Source: Streptococcus sanguinis
GTDB lineage: Bacteria > Bacillota > Bacilli > Lactobacillales > Streptococcaceae
Direction: 5' to 3'
Length of the DNA: 64,000 nucleotides
Assembly (NCBI RefSeq): GCF_019929225.1
Contig: NZ_JAHZPA010000001.1
Span: 142,805 to 206,804, forward strand
Shown in pieces: positions 8,308 through 16,329 of the stretch. How positions within the stretch are numbered: the stretch's first letter is position 1; each line of letters begins with the position of its first letter. The notes under the pieces were generated by a model. It ran no database searches. It worked only from the letters and a program-made list of their open reading frames with translations, and was not told the DNA's origin. Both the position numbers and the translations under genes were made by a program.

Positions 8308-9069
8308 ATGACATTATTAGACGTACAACACGTGAAAAAGATTTATAAAACTCGCTTTCAGGGCAGCCAAGTAGAGGCACTGAAAGACATTCACTTTACG
8401 GTAGAAAAAGGGGAATATGTCGCCATCATGGGGGAGTCAGGCTCTGGGAAATCCACCCTGCTCAACATCCTAGCCATGCTGGACAAGCCGACTGAGGGCC
8501 GCGTCTTCCTTAACGGAACTGACACAGCAACCATCAAAAACAGCCAAGCTTCCAGCTTCCGACGGGAGAAATTAGGCTTTGTCTTTCAGGATTTCAACCT
8601 GCTGGACACCCTGTCGGTCAAGGATAATATTCTTCTGCCGCTGGTCCTCTCTCGTCGTCCCATTACCGAGATGATGCAAAAGCTGGTTACGACCTGCAAC
8701 GAGCTGGGGATTAACAAGCTGCAAGAGAAGTTTCCTTATGAGATTTCTGGTGGTCAAAAGCAGCGGGTAGCAGTGGCTCGGGCCATCATCACGGATCCTG
8801 AGATTCTGCTGGCGGATGAGCCGACAGGAGCCTTGGATTCCAAGTCTTCGGCAGCCCTGCTGGATGTCTTTGACGACATCAATGCCCGAGGTCAAACCAT
8901 TCTCATGGTGACTCACTCAACGGCGGCGGCTAGTCGCGCCAAGCGGGTGCTCTTTATCAAGGACGGGATTCTCTACAATCAAATCTTCCGCGGTGACAAG
9001 ACCGAACGGCAGATGTTTCAAGAGATTTCCGATACTCTGACAGTTATGGCAAGTGAGGTGAAGAACTAG
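8308..9069 (+). CDS. BceA/VraD-type ABC transporter ATP-binding protein
   Basis: This 253-residue ATPase powers the permease encoded next to it. Walker A (GESGSGKST, about residues 38-46), the Q-loop FQDFN, the signature ISGGQKQRV and Walker [12 protein letters not shown] are all present. It belongs to the MacB/BceA group, whose members with a FtsX-type permease remove peptide antibiotics such as bacitracin or lantibiotics from lipid II-cycle targets. The start follows AGAAGAGG. Its TAG stop overlaps the GTG start of the permease gene (TAGTG), indicating translational coupling. Expression probably depends on the direct-repeat promoter at 8201. No BceRS-type two-component pair lies beside it, unlike many Bacillus loci. 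The substrate is inferred only from family. Confidence 0.92.
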   Translation: MTLLDVQHVKKIYKTRFQGSQVEALKDIHFTVEKGEYVAIMGESGSGKSTLLNILAMLDKPTEGRVFLNGTDTATIKNSQASSFRREKLGFVFQDFNLLDTLSVKDNILLPLVLSRRPITEMMQKLVTTCNELGINKLQEKFPYEISGGQKQRVAVARAIITDPEILLADEPTGALDSKSSAALLDVFDDINARGQTILMVTHSTAAASRAKRVLFIKDGILYNQIFRGDKTERQMFQEISDTLTVMASEVKN

Positions 9070-11063
9070 TGTTTCGATTAGCAGCAAAATTGGCGGTATC
9101 CAATCTGATTAAGAACCGCCGTCTCTATTATCCGTTTGCACTGGCTACCTGTGTGGCTGTAGCCATTTCTTATATTTTCAACTCCTTGGCTTTTAATCCC
9201 AATCTATCCAAAATGACAGGGGCTAGCTCTGTTATCCTCGTTTTGGTCCTAGGAGTCGTTATTGTGAACATCACAGCTGGAATTATTGTCTTTTATGCCA
9301 ATCAATTTGTTATGAAGAATCGCTCCAAGGAGCTGGGGCTTTATGGTATGCTAGGTCTTAATAAGCGTCATCTCTTTGTTATGACTTTTATTGAGCTTCT
9401 GATTTTCGGGCTAGTGGCTGTAAGTTTGGGGCTGACTATTGGTGTTCTCTTTGACCAGCTGATTTATGCCTTTTTGCTCAAGCTCATGGGTACCAAGGTG
9501 GTTTTGGTTTCAACTTTCCAGCTACCGGTCTTGATTCTTGTTTTTATTTTCTATGGCTTTATTTTTGCAGGCTTGGTCTTTGTTAATGGTTGGCGAATTC
9601 TGCGTTTTGATTCTCTGAAGATGGCTAAGGAAAAGGCTAGCGGAGAGAAGAAAAGCCGGTTTTTACTGCCACAGACCTTTATTGGCCTGGCAGCTCTGCT
9701 CTACGGCTACTATCTGGCTCAGACTGTGCGTAATCCTATGGAGGCAATCTTCATCTTTTTTGGAGCAGTCCTCTTGGTCATTTTAGGAACCTACCTGCTC
9801 TTTAATGCTGGTATTACAGTCTTTCTGCAGCTTCTGCAAAAGAACAAAAAGTATTACTACCAGCCCAATAATATGATTTCCGTCTCAAATCTTATTTACC
9901 GTATGAAGAAAAATGCAGTGGGGCTGGCTACTATTTCCATCCTATCGACAATGGTTCTAGTGACCTTCTCTGCCGGTATGAACATCTATTCTGGCGCGGA
10001 ATTTATGCAGAAACTTATGTTTCCGCATGATTTCTCTATCAATGGCGGTGTGAATGCAAAAAAAGAGCAGCTGGATCAGGTCTTGACAGAGTTTGTAGCA
10101 GAGAATCAGCTGAAGGTCAAGCAACAGGAGACCTATCAGTTTTATTCAATGGGTGTCAAGAAGAAAGAGGGTAACAGCCTAGATATTTATCCTAAGGGAC
10201 AATGGACTGTGTCACCCAATACCTATATCTTGATGTTTTCCAGCGAGGATTACGAAAAGCTGACAGGAAAGGATCTGTCTTTGCAGGAAAATGAGATTGC
10301 TGTCTTTAACAAGGGAGTGGAGCTGGATTACAAGCAGCCTCTGCAGCTGGCTGGGCAAAACTTGACGATCAAGACAGTCCTGTCTGAAGATTTTATTTTT
10401 CACAAGATTCCAGATGAGTATAATATCATCATTCCTAAAGGCCTGTATCTAGTAGCCAAGGATCCTAGTCAACTCTTAGCTCATCAGATGGAGCAGCAAG
10501 CTATTAATCCTGTACTCTATGGTAGTCTGGATATTGAAGCATCAGAAGATGAAAAGGCTAAGCTGGATACAATCTATCAAAAGAAAATGACGGACTATAA
10601 CCAGTCCCTGCCAGAAGGTGCCGGAGGTGTCCACGGTCAAACTGGTGTGATTGGCATACTTGAAATTAAGGGTATGCTAGGTGGTGTCTTCTTTATAGGA
10701 ATTTTCCTCTCTATTGTCTTCATGATGGGAACAGTGCTGGTTATCTACTACAAGCAAATTTCCGAAGGTTACGAAGACCGTGATCGCTTCATCATCCTGC
10801 AGAAAGTCGGCTTAGACGAGCAGCAGACTAGAAAGACCATTCGTAAACAGGTACAGACTGTCTTCTTCCTGCCCCTAATCTTTGCCTTCCTTCATTTGGC
10901 TTTTGCCTATCACATGCTCAGTCTCATTTTACAGATGTTGGGCGTTCTCAACGCAAGTCTTATGTTAGTGGTGACTCTGGGTGTTTGTGCTCTGTTTATT
11001 GCAGTATATGTTGGTGTTTTTCTCATTACTTCTCGCAGCTATCGTAAAATTGTGGCTATGTGA
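9069..11063 (+). CDS. BceB/VraE-type ABC transporter permease
   Basis: A 664-residue membrane protein starting at a GTG that overlaps the ATPase stop codon. The membrane layout is the BceB one: a first span near residues 20-40, clustered spans to about residue 310, a large extracytoplasmic segment of roughly 200 residues (about 320-530), then three final spans. The N-terminal conserved segment MKNRSKELGLYGMLGL and the C-terminal YEDRDRFIILQKVGL match FtsX-type permeases of this group. In BceAB systems the large outer domain contacts the drug-target complex and also signals to a sensor kinase; that partner is not in this window. Function as a peptide-antibiotic detoxification module is likely, but the specificity is unknown. 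Confidence 0.92.
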   Translation: MFRLAAKLAVSNLIKNRRLYYPFALATCVAVAISYIFNSLAFNPNLSKMTGASSVILVLVLGVVIVNITAGIIVFYANQFVMKNRSKELGLYGMLGLNKRHLFVMTFIELLIFGLVAVSLGLTIGVLFDQLIYAFLLKLMGTKVVLVSTFQLPVLILVFIFYGFIFAGLVFVNGWRILRFDSLKMAKEKASGEKKSRFLLPQTFIGLAALLYGYYLAQTVRNPMEAIFIFFGAVLLVILGTYLLFNAGITVFLQLLQKNKKYYYQPNNMISVSNLIYRMKKNAVGLATISILSTMVLVTFSAGMNIYSGAEFMQKLMFPHDFSINGGVNAKKEQLDQVLTEFVAENQLKVKQQETYQFYSMGVKKKEGNSLDIYPKGQWTVSPNTYILMFSSEDYEKLTGKDLSLQENEIAVFNKGVELDYKQPLQLAGQNLTIKTVLSEDFIFHKIPDEYNIIIPKGLYLVAKDPSQLLAHQMEQQAINPVLYGSLDIEASEDEKAKLDTIYQKKMTDYNQSLPEGAGGVHGQTGVIGILEIKGMLGGVFFIGIFLSIVFMMGTVLVIYYKQISEGYEDRDRFIILQKVGLDEQQTRKTIRKQVQTVFFLPLIFAFLHLAFAYHMLSLILQMLGVLNASLMLVVTLGVCALFIAVYVGVFLITSRSYRKIVAM

Positions 11064-11108
11064 TAGCAGAGACAGGCATCATATACCTTTCATCTATTTT
11101 AAAGACTT

Positions 11109-11137
11109 AGGCTGAGATTTCTCTCAGCCTTTCTTTT
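11109..11137 (+). terminator. Rho-independent terminator of the BceAB-like operon
   Basis: A perfect 9-bp stem AGGCTGAGA/TCTCAGCCT with a TTTC loop is followed by a T-rich run. Confidence 0.88.
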
Positions 11138-11221
11138 CTCGGAAAATTTCTGAGAAAGATTCCTAAAAGCGTGGAAATATGATAAAATAGGACGTTAATG
11201 CAATTAGGAGAATAAAAATAG

Positions 11222-12622
11222 ATGAATATATTTAGAAAAAAAGATGCTAGCAAGGACAGAACGGGCATGCGCCGTCACTTGAAAATTCCAGATCTGATTT
11301 TGCTTGGTATTGGAGCCATGGTAGGAACTGGGATTTTCACTATCACAGGGACTGGAGCAGCCAAATATGCTGGGCCAGCTCTGACAGTCTCAATTGTCAT
11401 TTCAGCGCTTTGTGTGAGTATTTCGGCTCTTTTTTACGCTGAGTTTGCCTCACGGATTCCGGCTAATGGCGGAGCCTACAGTTATATTTATGCGGTTCTG
11501 GGAGAATTTCCTGCTTGGCTGGCTGGCTGGCTGACAATCATGGAGTTCATGACCGCTATCTCAGGTGTTGCCTCTGGCTGGGGCTCTTATCTGAAGGGCT
11601 TGCTGAGTGGCTTTGGTATCCAGCTGCCGGCAGCTCTGAATGGCACCTTCAATCCCAAAGCAGGTACTTATGTGGACTTGCTGCCCATTCTGGTCTTGGC
11701 CTTTGTTACGGGAGTTGTCCTTTTGAACTCCAAGGCAGCCCTGCGCTTCAACTCAGCCTTGGTAGTCTTGAAATTCTCAGCCTTGGCACTCTTTATCATT
11801 GCAGGGTTTTTCTTCATCAAGCCAGAAAATTGGTCTAACTTTGCACCTTTTGGCTTCGGAGAAATTTATGGCGGCAAGGTGGGCATCATGGCTGGGGCTT
11901 CACTTATGTTCTTTGCCTTTCTAGGCTTTGAGTCCATTTCCATGGCGGTCGATGAAATCAAGGAGCCCCAAAAGAATGTTCCGCGCGGGATTGTTTTATC
12001 TTTGAGCATTGTGACCATTCTCTACATTTTGGTGACCTTGGTCTTGACTGGGATTGTCCACTATAGCAAGCTGGATGTTTCAGATGCGGTAGCCTTTGCC
12101 TTGCGAAGCGTCGGCCTTGGCTGGGCGGCTAACTATATCTCTGTCGTCGCTATTTTGACTCTGATTACCGTCTGCATCTCCATGACCTATGCTTTGTCGC
12201 GGATGATTTACAGTATTGCGCGTGATGGGCTCTTGCCTCGCTCTTTCAAGAAATTGACGGAGACCAGTCGGGTGCCAAAGAATGCCACGATTTTAGTAGG
12301 GATTGCCTCGGCTGTTTGTGCCGGTATCTTCCCCTTGGCTAGCATCGCCTCTTTCCTCAATATCTGTACCTTGGCCTATCTGATTTTATTGGCACTGGCT
12401 GTCTTGAAATTGCGGAAAGATCAAGGAATGCCCAAAGCTGGAGAATTCAAAACACCTCTAGTACCTCTGACACCGATTTTATCCATTATTATCTGCCTGT
12501 CCTTTATGACCCAGTATACTAAGGAAACCTGGCAAGCCTTTGGAATTGCCCTAGCGCTGGGAAGCCTCATCTATGCCTTCTATGGCTATAGAAACTCAGA
12601 AATCGCTGTAAAAGAGAAGTAG
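11222..12622 (+). CDS. APC-superfamily amino-acid permease (cationic amino-acid transporter type)
   Basis: A 466-residue integral membrane protein with about twelve spans. The first helix carries GIGAMVGTGIFTITG (about residues 30-44), the substrate-binding bend of APC transporters, and the sixth-helix region carries FFAFLGFESISMAVDEIKEPQKNVPRGI, the signature of the CAT/YfnA/YhdG branch. It probably imports an amino acid by proton symport; which one cannot be told. The start follows GGAG with a slightly long spacing. It stands downstream of the BceAB terminator and has its own upstream AT-rich promoter region (TATGATAAAAT near 11178). The small membrane protein gene at 12666 follows with no terminator between and may be cotranscribed. 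Confidence 0.9.
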   Translation: MNIFRKKDASKDRTGMRRHLKIPDLILLGIGAMVGTGIFTITGTGAAKYAGPALTVSIVISALCVSISALFYAEFASRIPANGGAYSYIYAVLGEFPAWLAGWLTIMEFMTAISGVASGWGSYLKGLLSGFGIQLPAALNGTFNPKAGTYVDLLPILVLAFVTGVVLLNSKAALRFNSALVVLKFSALALFIIAGFFFIKPENWSNFAPFGFGEIYGGKVGIMAGASLMFFAFLGFESISMAVDEIKEPQKNVPRGIVLSLSIVTILYILVTLVLTGIVHYSKLDVSDAVAFALRSVGLGWAANYISVVAILTLITVCISMTYALSRMIYSIARDGLLPRSFKKLTETSRVPKNATILVGIASAVCAGIFPLASIASFLNICTLAYLILLALAVLKLRKDQGMPKAGEFKTPLVPLTPILSIIICLSFMTQYTKETWQAFGIALALGSLIYAFYGYRNSEIAVKEK

Positions 12623-12665
12623 GGATAGAGTATTGCTATTAAGCAGAAAGTAGAAGTAGAAAAGT

Positions 12666-12935
12666 ATGAAGAAACTTAATCTAAGCCGAAAGAAGAAAAT
12701 CTGGCTCTTTGTCCTTGCTTTGCTTGCCCTGATCTTACTGGCGATTGTGATCAATATCCAACTGAACCAGCCTGAAGATATGCATGCTGAGTATGTTCGG
12801 CTTTGGAAGACAACTTGGCATGAGAAAAATAAAGACTGGCTCTATCCACTGAAAAATATCTGTCTTGTTATTCTGGCAGTTCTGGCTGGGTCTGGTTTGA
12901 TGATTGCATTCTCTAAGAGTGAGAGATGGAAATAA
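12666..12935 (+). CDS. Small two-span membrane protein of unknown function
   Basis: This 89-residue protein has a basic start (MKKLNLSRKKK), a first span of about 22 residues (residues 12-33), an outer loop of about 30 residues rich in Trp, Lys and His (RLWKTTWHEKNKDW), a second span (about residues 63-81) and a charged end. I do not recognise the family. It lies 43 bp after the permease gene with only a weak ribosome site, so cotranscription is possible. The next feature is the third copy of the direct-repeat promoter box, so this gene marks the end of the preceding unit. Confidence 0.65.
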   Translation: MKKLNLSRKKKIWLFVLALLALILLAIVINIQLNQPEDMHAEYVRLWKTTWHEKNKDWLYPLKNICLVILAVLAGSGLMIAFSKSERWK

Positions 12936-12962
12936 GAATTTGTAGATTAAAATAAAATAATC

Positions 12963-13036
12963 TTACAAAAATGTAAGATTGGCGATGATAAATGTAAGGT
13001 AGAGACATGGAAAACGTGTCTCTATTTTGCTATAAT
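12963..13036 (+). promoter_or_regulatory. Direct-repeat activator box and promoter, copy 3 (S41 protease gene)
   Basis: CTTACAAAAATGTAAG at 12962 and AAATGTAAG at 12990 have ATG cores at 12971 and 12992 (21 bp). ATGG is at 13007 (+15) and a perfect TATAAT at 13031 (+39). The preserved +15 and +39 distances link it to the boxes at 7858 and 8201. The first half-site also forms a palindrome, CTTACA-AAAA-TGTAAG. Confidence 0.8.
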
Positions 13037-13072
13037 CAGCTCAGGAATCCTCACAAGAAAGGTTGTGCAATT

Positions 13073-14024
13073 ATGAAAAAAGTCCTTTTAGGTTGCTTGG
13101 GGACAGTACTAGTTTTGCTTGCTCTTTTAATAGGTTTTCTGGCCTACTTTGGTCCAGACTATGGAATTTTTCTTTTTCCACCTAGTCCGCAAGACTACGC
13201 CCTACGCCCACTCGGTTGTGAAAAAGCTTGATTTCGGTCTTTATACGGACAAAGATTGGGAAAATGAGAAAAAGAAAGCTTTAGAGAAGCTTGAATCAGC
13301 CAAGACTTATCAAGACACCTATCCCGTCTTGGAAAAATTAACCAAAGAAGCTGGCGGAAAGCATTCTTATTTTTTAAGTCCACAGGATAATCCCGAAAAT
13401 AATCCAGAAAGCAAAAATCAGCCTGAAGTGCAGAATCAAGAGAGTATTCTCTATTTAAAAGTTCCTGCTTTCACTGGTGATGCACAGGCAGCGAAGGCTT
13501 ATACCAATAAACTTTCAGCAGCTCTTAAAAAGGATGACTATCAGGCGGTTCTTGTGGATTTGAGAGACAATACCGGCGGGAATATGTATCCGATGATTGC
13601 TGGACTGTCCTCTCTTTTGCCTGATGAAGACCTCTTCCAATTCGTTTATAAAAATGGAAGCAAGAGCGCGGTTTCTCGGTCAGATGTTCTGAAGCAGCTT
13701 GGTCTGGAGCAGACTGATGAGAAAGCAAAGAAAGTGCCAATAGCTGTCCTTACCAATGGGAAGACAGGTAGCTCAGGAGAGATGACTGTTTTAGTTTTTA
13801 AGGGACTGGAAAATGTTAAAATATTTGGTCAGCCAACGGCAAGCTATACTACTGGGAATAATTATTATCAACTATATGATGGAGCGGTTTTGCTCTTGAC
13901 TACCTCGAGTATCCTAGATCGCACGGGCAAGCTTTATGAGAATGAGGCAATTCAGCCCGATGTCCAAACAGAACAGCCTTTAGAAGAGGCAGAGTCTTGG
14001 TTGAAGGGACAGATGGGAGAATAG
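13073..14024 (+). pseudogene. S41-family exported peptidase, interrupted by a 7-bp tandem duplication
   Basis: The ATG at 13073 after AGAAAGG encodes a signal anchor (MKKVLLGCLGTVLVLLALL) and FGPDYGIFLFPPSPQDYA, then shifts frame and stops at 13231. The other frame continues with HSVVKKLDFGLYTDKDW and the protease core to 14024. The break is a duplicated TACGCCC at 13196-13202 and 13203-13209; removing one copy joins the frames as QDYAHSVVKKLD. The core has the S41 features LVDLRDNTGGN and GKTGSSGEMTV (likely catalytic Ser), then GQPTASYTTGN; I did not find the usual dyad Lys nearby, as in tricorn-like S41 members. Without the duplication the product would be about 314 residues. The defect may be reversible by slippage, or a strain-specific loss. 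Confidence 0.88.
13196..13209 (+). repeat. 7-bp tandem duplication (TACGCCC twice) causing a frameshift
   Basis: Two adjacent copies of TACGCCC lie inside the protease gene. Seven is not a multiple of three, so the extra copy alone accounts for the shift between the two coding frames. Confidence 0.92.
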
Positions 14025-14031
14025 TTCATTG

Positions 14032-14057
14032 AAAGCAGTCAAAAAGACTGCTTTTCT
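14032..14057 (+). terminator. Rho-independent terminator after the S41 protease
   Basis: A perfect 9-bp stem AAAGCAGTC/GACTGCTTT with an A5 loop is followed by TTCT. A TATAAT at 14060 directly downstream may serve the next gene. Confidence 0.82.
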
Positions 14058-14087
14058 GCTATAATAAAGAATAGAACGAGGTGACAG

Positions 14088-14513
14088 ATGATTCGTAAAG
14101 TAAAACTAAGAGATGCCGCAGCCATTCAGTGGCTTAATGCTGAGTGCCTGGGCTATGACTTCGATAGGGAAGCAACGGAAGCGCAGCTGGCACGGTTACT
14201 AGAGAATGACCAGCATTTGATTTTGGTAGTTGAAGAAGACGGTCAGGTCATAGGCTACGCTCATGCGGCTAGCTACGATTGTCTCTATTTCCCGTCCTTG
14301 CTCAATCTCTTGGCTTTGGCTGTCGCTCAGGATTTTCAAGGGCAGGGACATGGCAGAGCGCTGATGCAAGCTTTGCGTGAAGAGGGAAAAGCAGCAGGCT
14401 ACACAGGGATTCGGATTAATTCAGGCATTTCCCGCTCATCAGCCCATGAATTTTATCGCAGCCTCGGCTGCAGCGAAAAAGCAGACCAGAAACGCTTTTA
14501 TTGGGAGTTTTAG
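14088..14513 (+). CDS. GNAT-family N-acetyltransferase
   Basis: A 141-residue single-domain GNAT protein. The acetyl-CoA binding motif A is readable as ALAVAQDFQGQGHGRALMQAL (about residues 82-102; key residues Q-G-Q-G-H-G), and a typical C-terminal FYRSLGCSEKADQKRFYW strand-helix follows. The start is supported by GAGGTG. The substrate is unknown; similar small GNATs act on amino acids, drugs or protein N termini. It begins a tight run of genes (this, an exported protein, a second GNAT) with small gaps or overlaps, so these are probably one transcript starting at the TATAAT at 14060. Confidence 0.88.
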   Translation: MIRKVKLRDAAAIQWLNAECLGYDFDREATEAQLARLLENDQHLILVVEEDGQVIGYAHAASYDCLYFPSLLNLLALAVAQDFQGQGHGRALMQALREEGKAAGYTGIRINSGISRSSAHEFYRSLGCSEKADQKRFYWEF

Positions 14514-14533
14514 AGAAAATAAGGAGAATTAGC

Positions 14534-15505
14534 ATGAAGAAAAAGAAAATTATTTACCTATCAATTGCGGCTCTTGTCCTAGGTATAGCAGGACTTGTTT
14601 CCTATTTCAGTCCTCAAGAAAGTAGTAAGACTTATTTTGAAGAAAAGGAAGCAGAATTAAAAAGCATTCAACTTTTTGAAGATAATAAATTCGTTTTGGT
14701 TGCTGCAGATGCTAAAAAGAACCGTGGCAGTATATACTATGGACAGAATTACATTTCAACCTTAGAGGTCCATTCTTTAGAAACTAAGGAGACTAAAACT
14801 TCTCCTCCCATTGGGAAAGATGAATATTATAAGATAATCAGCTACGATTTGAATAGTTCGGATTTGTCAAAGAAAGAACTAAATTTGTATGAATTGCCTA
14901 TTATTCAGGCAGAAAATTTAAGACTGAATCAAGTCTTAAGCAGTAGCTATGGCGATGGAAAAGACTATCTGACAAATGAACTTTACCACTATGTAGACGG
15001 GAAGTATTTTGGGAAAAATTTTTTATTGGATGTTGATAGTGGGCAACTCTATTTTAAAGATGTTGTTAAAAGAAGAAATGAGATGGGAATGAATGCCCCT
15101 CGCTGGAAGGGAATTAGTCTTAGTCCTGGAGGGCTTTCTGATAGTTTTGATAATCAATTAGCAAAATATCATCTTTGGGAATTTAATGGTTCTATTACAC
15201 CAGAGGTTAGGTATGAGATTGACTATAGAAATAAAATTGATATTTCCGATACCAACTTTGCTCAGCTTTATCCAGAAGTCGCTAAGAATATGAAAGATAT
15301 AGATCAACTTTATTTCCGGCCTCAACAGTATAACCAAAAAGAATGGTTTGATAATCTTTTACACTGGTTTGCGCCTAAGGGGCAGGATGTAATGGAGGTT
15401 TATGCGACAGATTCTGCAACAGGTGAGAAAACACAAATCAAGTCATTTGATGACTATTTAGCATGGCGAGAAGCCCACCCAGAGGAGGTGAAAAAATATG
15501 AGTAA
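14534..15505 (+). CDS. Signal-anchored extracytoplasmic protein of unknown function
   Basis: The ATG at 14534 follows AAGGAG; the TTG 33 bases earlier lies in the preceding gene and was not used. The 323-residue product starts with MKKKKIIYLSIAALVLGIAGLVSYF, a positively charged N terminus and one membrane span or uncleaved signal. There is no lipobox Cys or LPXTG. The rest is hydrophilic and rich in Lys, Tyr and Asp, with no motif I recognise. It lies 20 bp after one GNAT gene and overlaps the next by eight bases. The role is unknown; an extracytoplasmic domain tethered to the membrane is all that can be supported. Confidence 0.72.
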   Translation: MKKKKIIYLSIAALVLGIAGLVSYFSPQESSKTYFEEKEAELKSIQLFEDNKFVLVAADAKKNRGSIYYGQNYISTLEVHSLETKETKTSPPIGKDEYYKIISYDLNSSDLSKKELNLYELPIIQAENLRLNQVLSSSYGDGKDYLTNELYHYVDGKYFGKNFLLDVDSGQLYFKDVVKRRNEMGMNAPRWKGISLSPGGLSDSFDNQLAKYHLWEFNGSITPEVRYEIDYRNKIDISDTNFAQLYPEVAKNMKDIDQLYFRPQQYNQKEWFDNLLHWFAPKGQDVMEVYATDSATGEKTQIKSFDDYLAWREAHPEEVKKYE

Positions 15506-15962
15506 TAAAATTGAACAACTAACCCAGCAGCATGCTTTGGAAATTGCTAAGGACTGGCATTACGAGGCACCTTATGATTTTTATGACATGAAAAATGACC
15601 TGGAGGATTATGAAGAAATGGTCTCCCCAGAAGCGCGTGGGGATCGTTATTTTCAAGTCCTGAGAGAAGGAGAACTCTATGGATTTTTCTGCTTAGAGCA
15701 GAAAGGAGAGCGAATTTTGGAGCTTGGTTTGGGGATGAAGCCGGAGCACTGCGGAAAAGGTCAGGGTGCTACATTCTTGCAGGAAATTTTGGATTTTATC
15801 ATAGAAAATTTTGCACCACAAACCCTAAGGCTATCCGTGGCTGACTTCAATCACCGAGCCCAGCAGCTTTATCACAACATGGGCTTTGAAGTGGTGAGGC
15901 GCATTCCGCAGGAAAGCAATGGCGATATTCATCTCTTTGTCGAGATGGAGAAAAATGTCTAA
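15498..15962 (+). CDS. GNAT-family N-acetyltransferase
   Basis: A 154-residue GNAT domain. Motif A is LGLGMKPEHCGKGQGATFL (about residues 75-93, with the Q/G-x-G-x-G/A pyrophosphate loop as GKGQGA), and the C-terminal half has LSVADFNHRAQQLYHNMGFEVVRR, the usual substrate-side strand and helix. The start is preceded by GAGGAGGTG, a strong ribosome site inside the end of the previous gene, with an eight-base overlap that suggests coupling. The substrate is unknown. It is not closely similar to the GNAT at 14088, so this is not a recent duplication. Confidence 0.88.
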   Translation: MSNKIEQLTQQHALEIAKDWHYEAPYDFYDMKNDLEDYEEMVSPEARGDRYFQVLREGELYGFFCLEQKGERILELGLGMKPEHCGKGQGATFLQEILDFIIENFAPQTLRLSVADFNHRAQQLYHNMGFEVVRRIPQESNGDIHLFVEMEKNV

Positions 15963-16092
15963 TTTTAGACTTTATTGCAAAGCAACAGAAAAACTTGTTG
16001 ACAGTCAAGCAAAAGTCGTCCAATATACTTATGACTGCTGAAGACTAGCAGAGAATTTGTAAATGATTACCAATAAACAAAAGGAGAAAACC

Positions 16093-16329
16093 ATGACATT
16101 TGAAGAAATTTTACCAGGCCTTAAGGCCAAGAAAAAATATGTGCGTACAGGCTGGGGCGGAGCGGAAAACTACGTCCAGCTCTTTGACACGATTGAGCAA
16201 AATGGGGTGGCTCTCGAGGTGACACCTTATTTCCTCATCAATGTTTCAGGTGAGGGGGAGGGCTTCTCCATGTGGAGTCCGACTCCTTGTGATGTCCTCG
16301 CGACAGATTGGGTGGAAGTAGATGACTAA
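16093..16329 (+). CDS. DUF2829 (Tad2-like) protein
   Basis: The ATG at 16093 lies six bases after AAGGAG; an in-frame earlier start at 16063 lacks a site. The 78-residue protein shows the DUF2829 pattern: MTFEEILPGLKAKKKYVRTGW (an amphipathic helix then a V-R-x-GW turn), PYFLINVSG, MWSPTPCDVLATDW near the C terminus. DUF2829 is the domain of Tad2, the phage sponge that binds the nucleotide signal of Thoeris defence. This copy is chromosomal with no phage genes around it, so anti-defence is not implied; it may bind another nucleotide-like ligand. Its last eight bases overlap the SDR gene, and the two are probably cotranslated. Confidence 0.78.
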   Translation: MTFEEILPGLKAKKKYVRTGWGGAENYVQLFDTIEQNGVALEVTPYFLINVSGEGEGFSMWSPTPCDVLATDWVEVDD

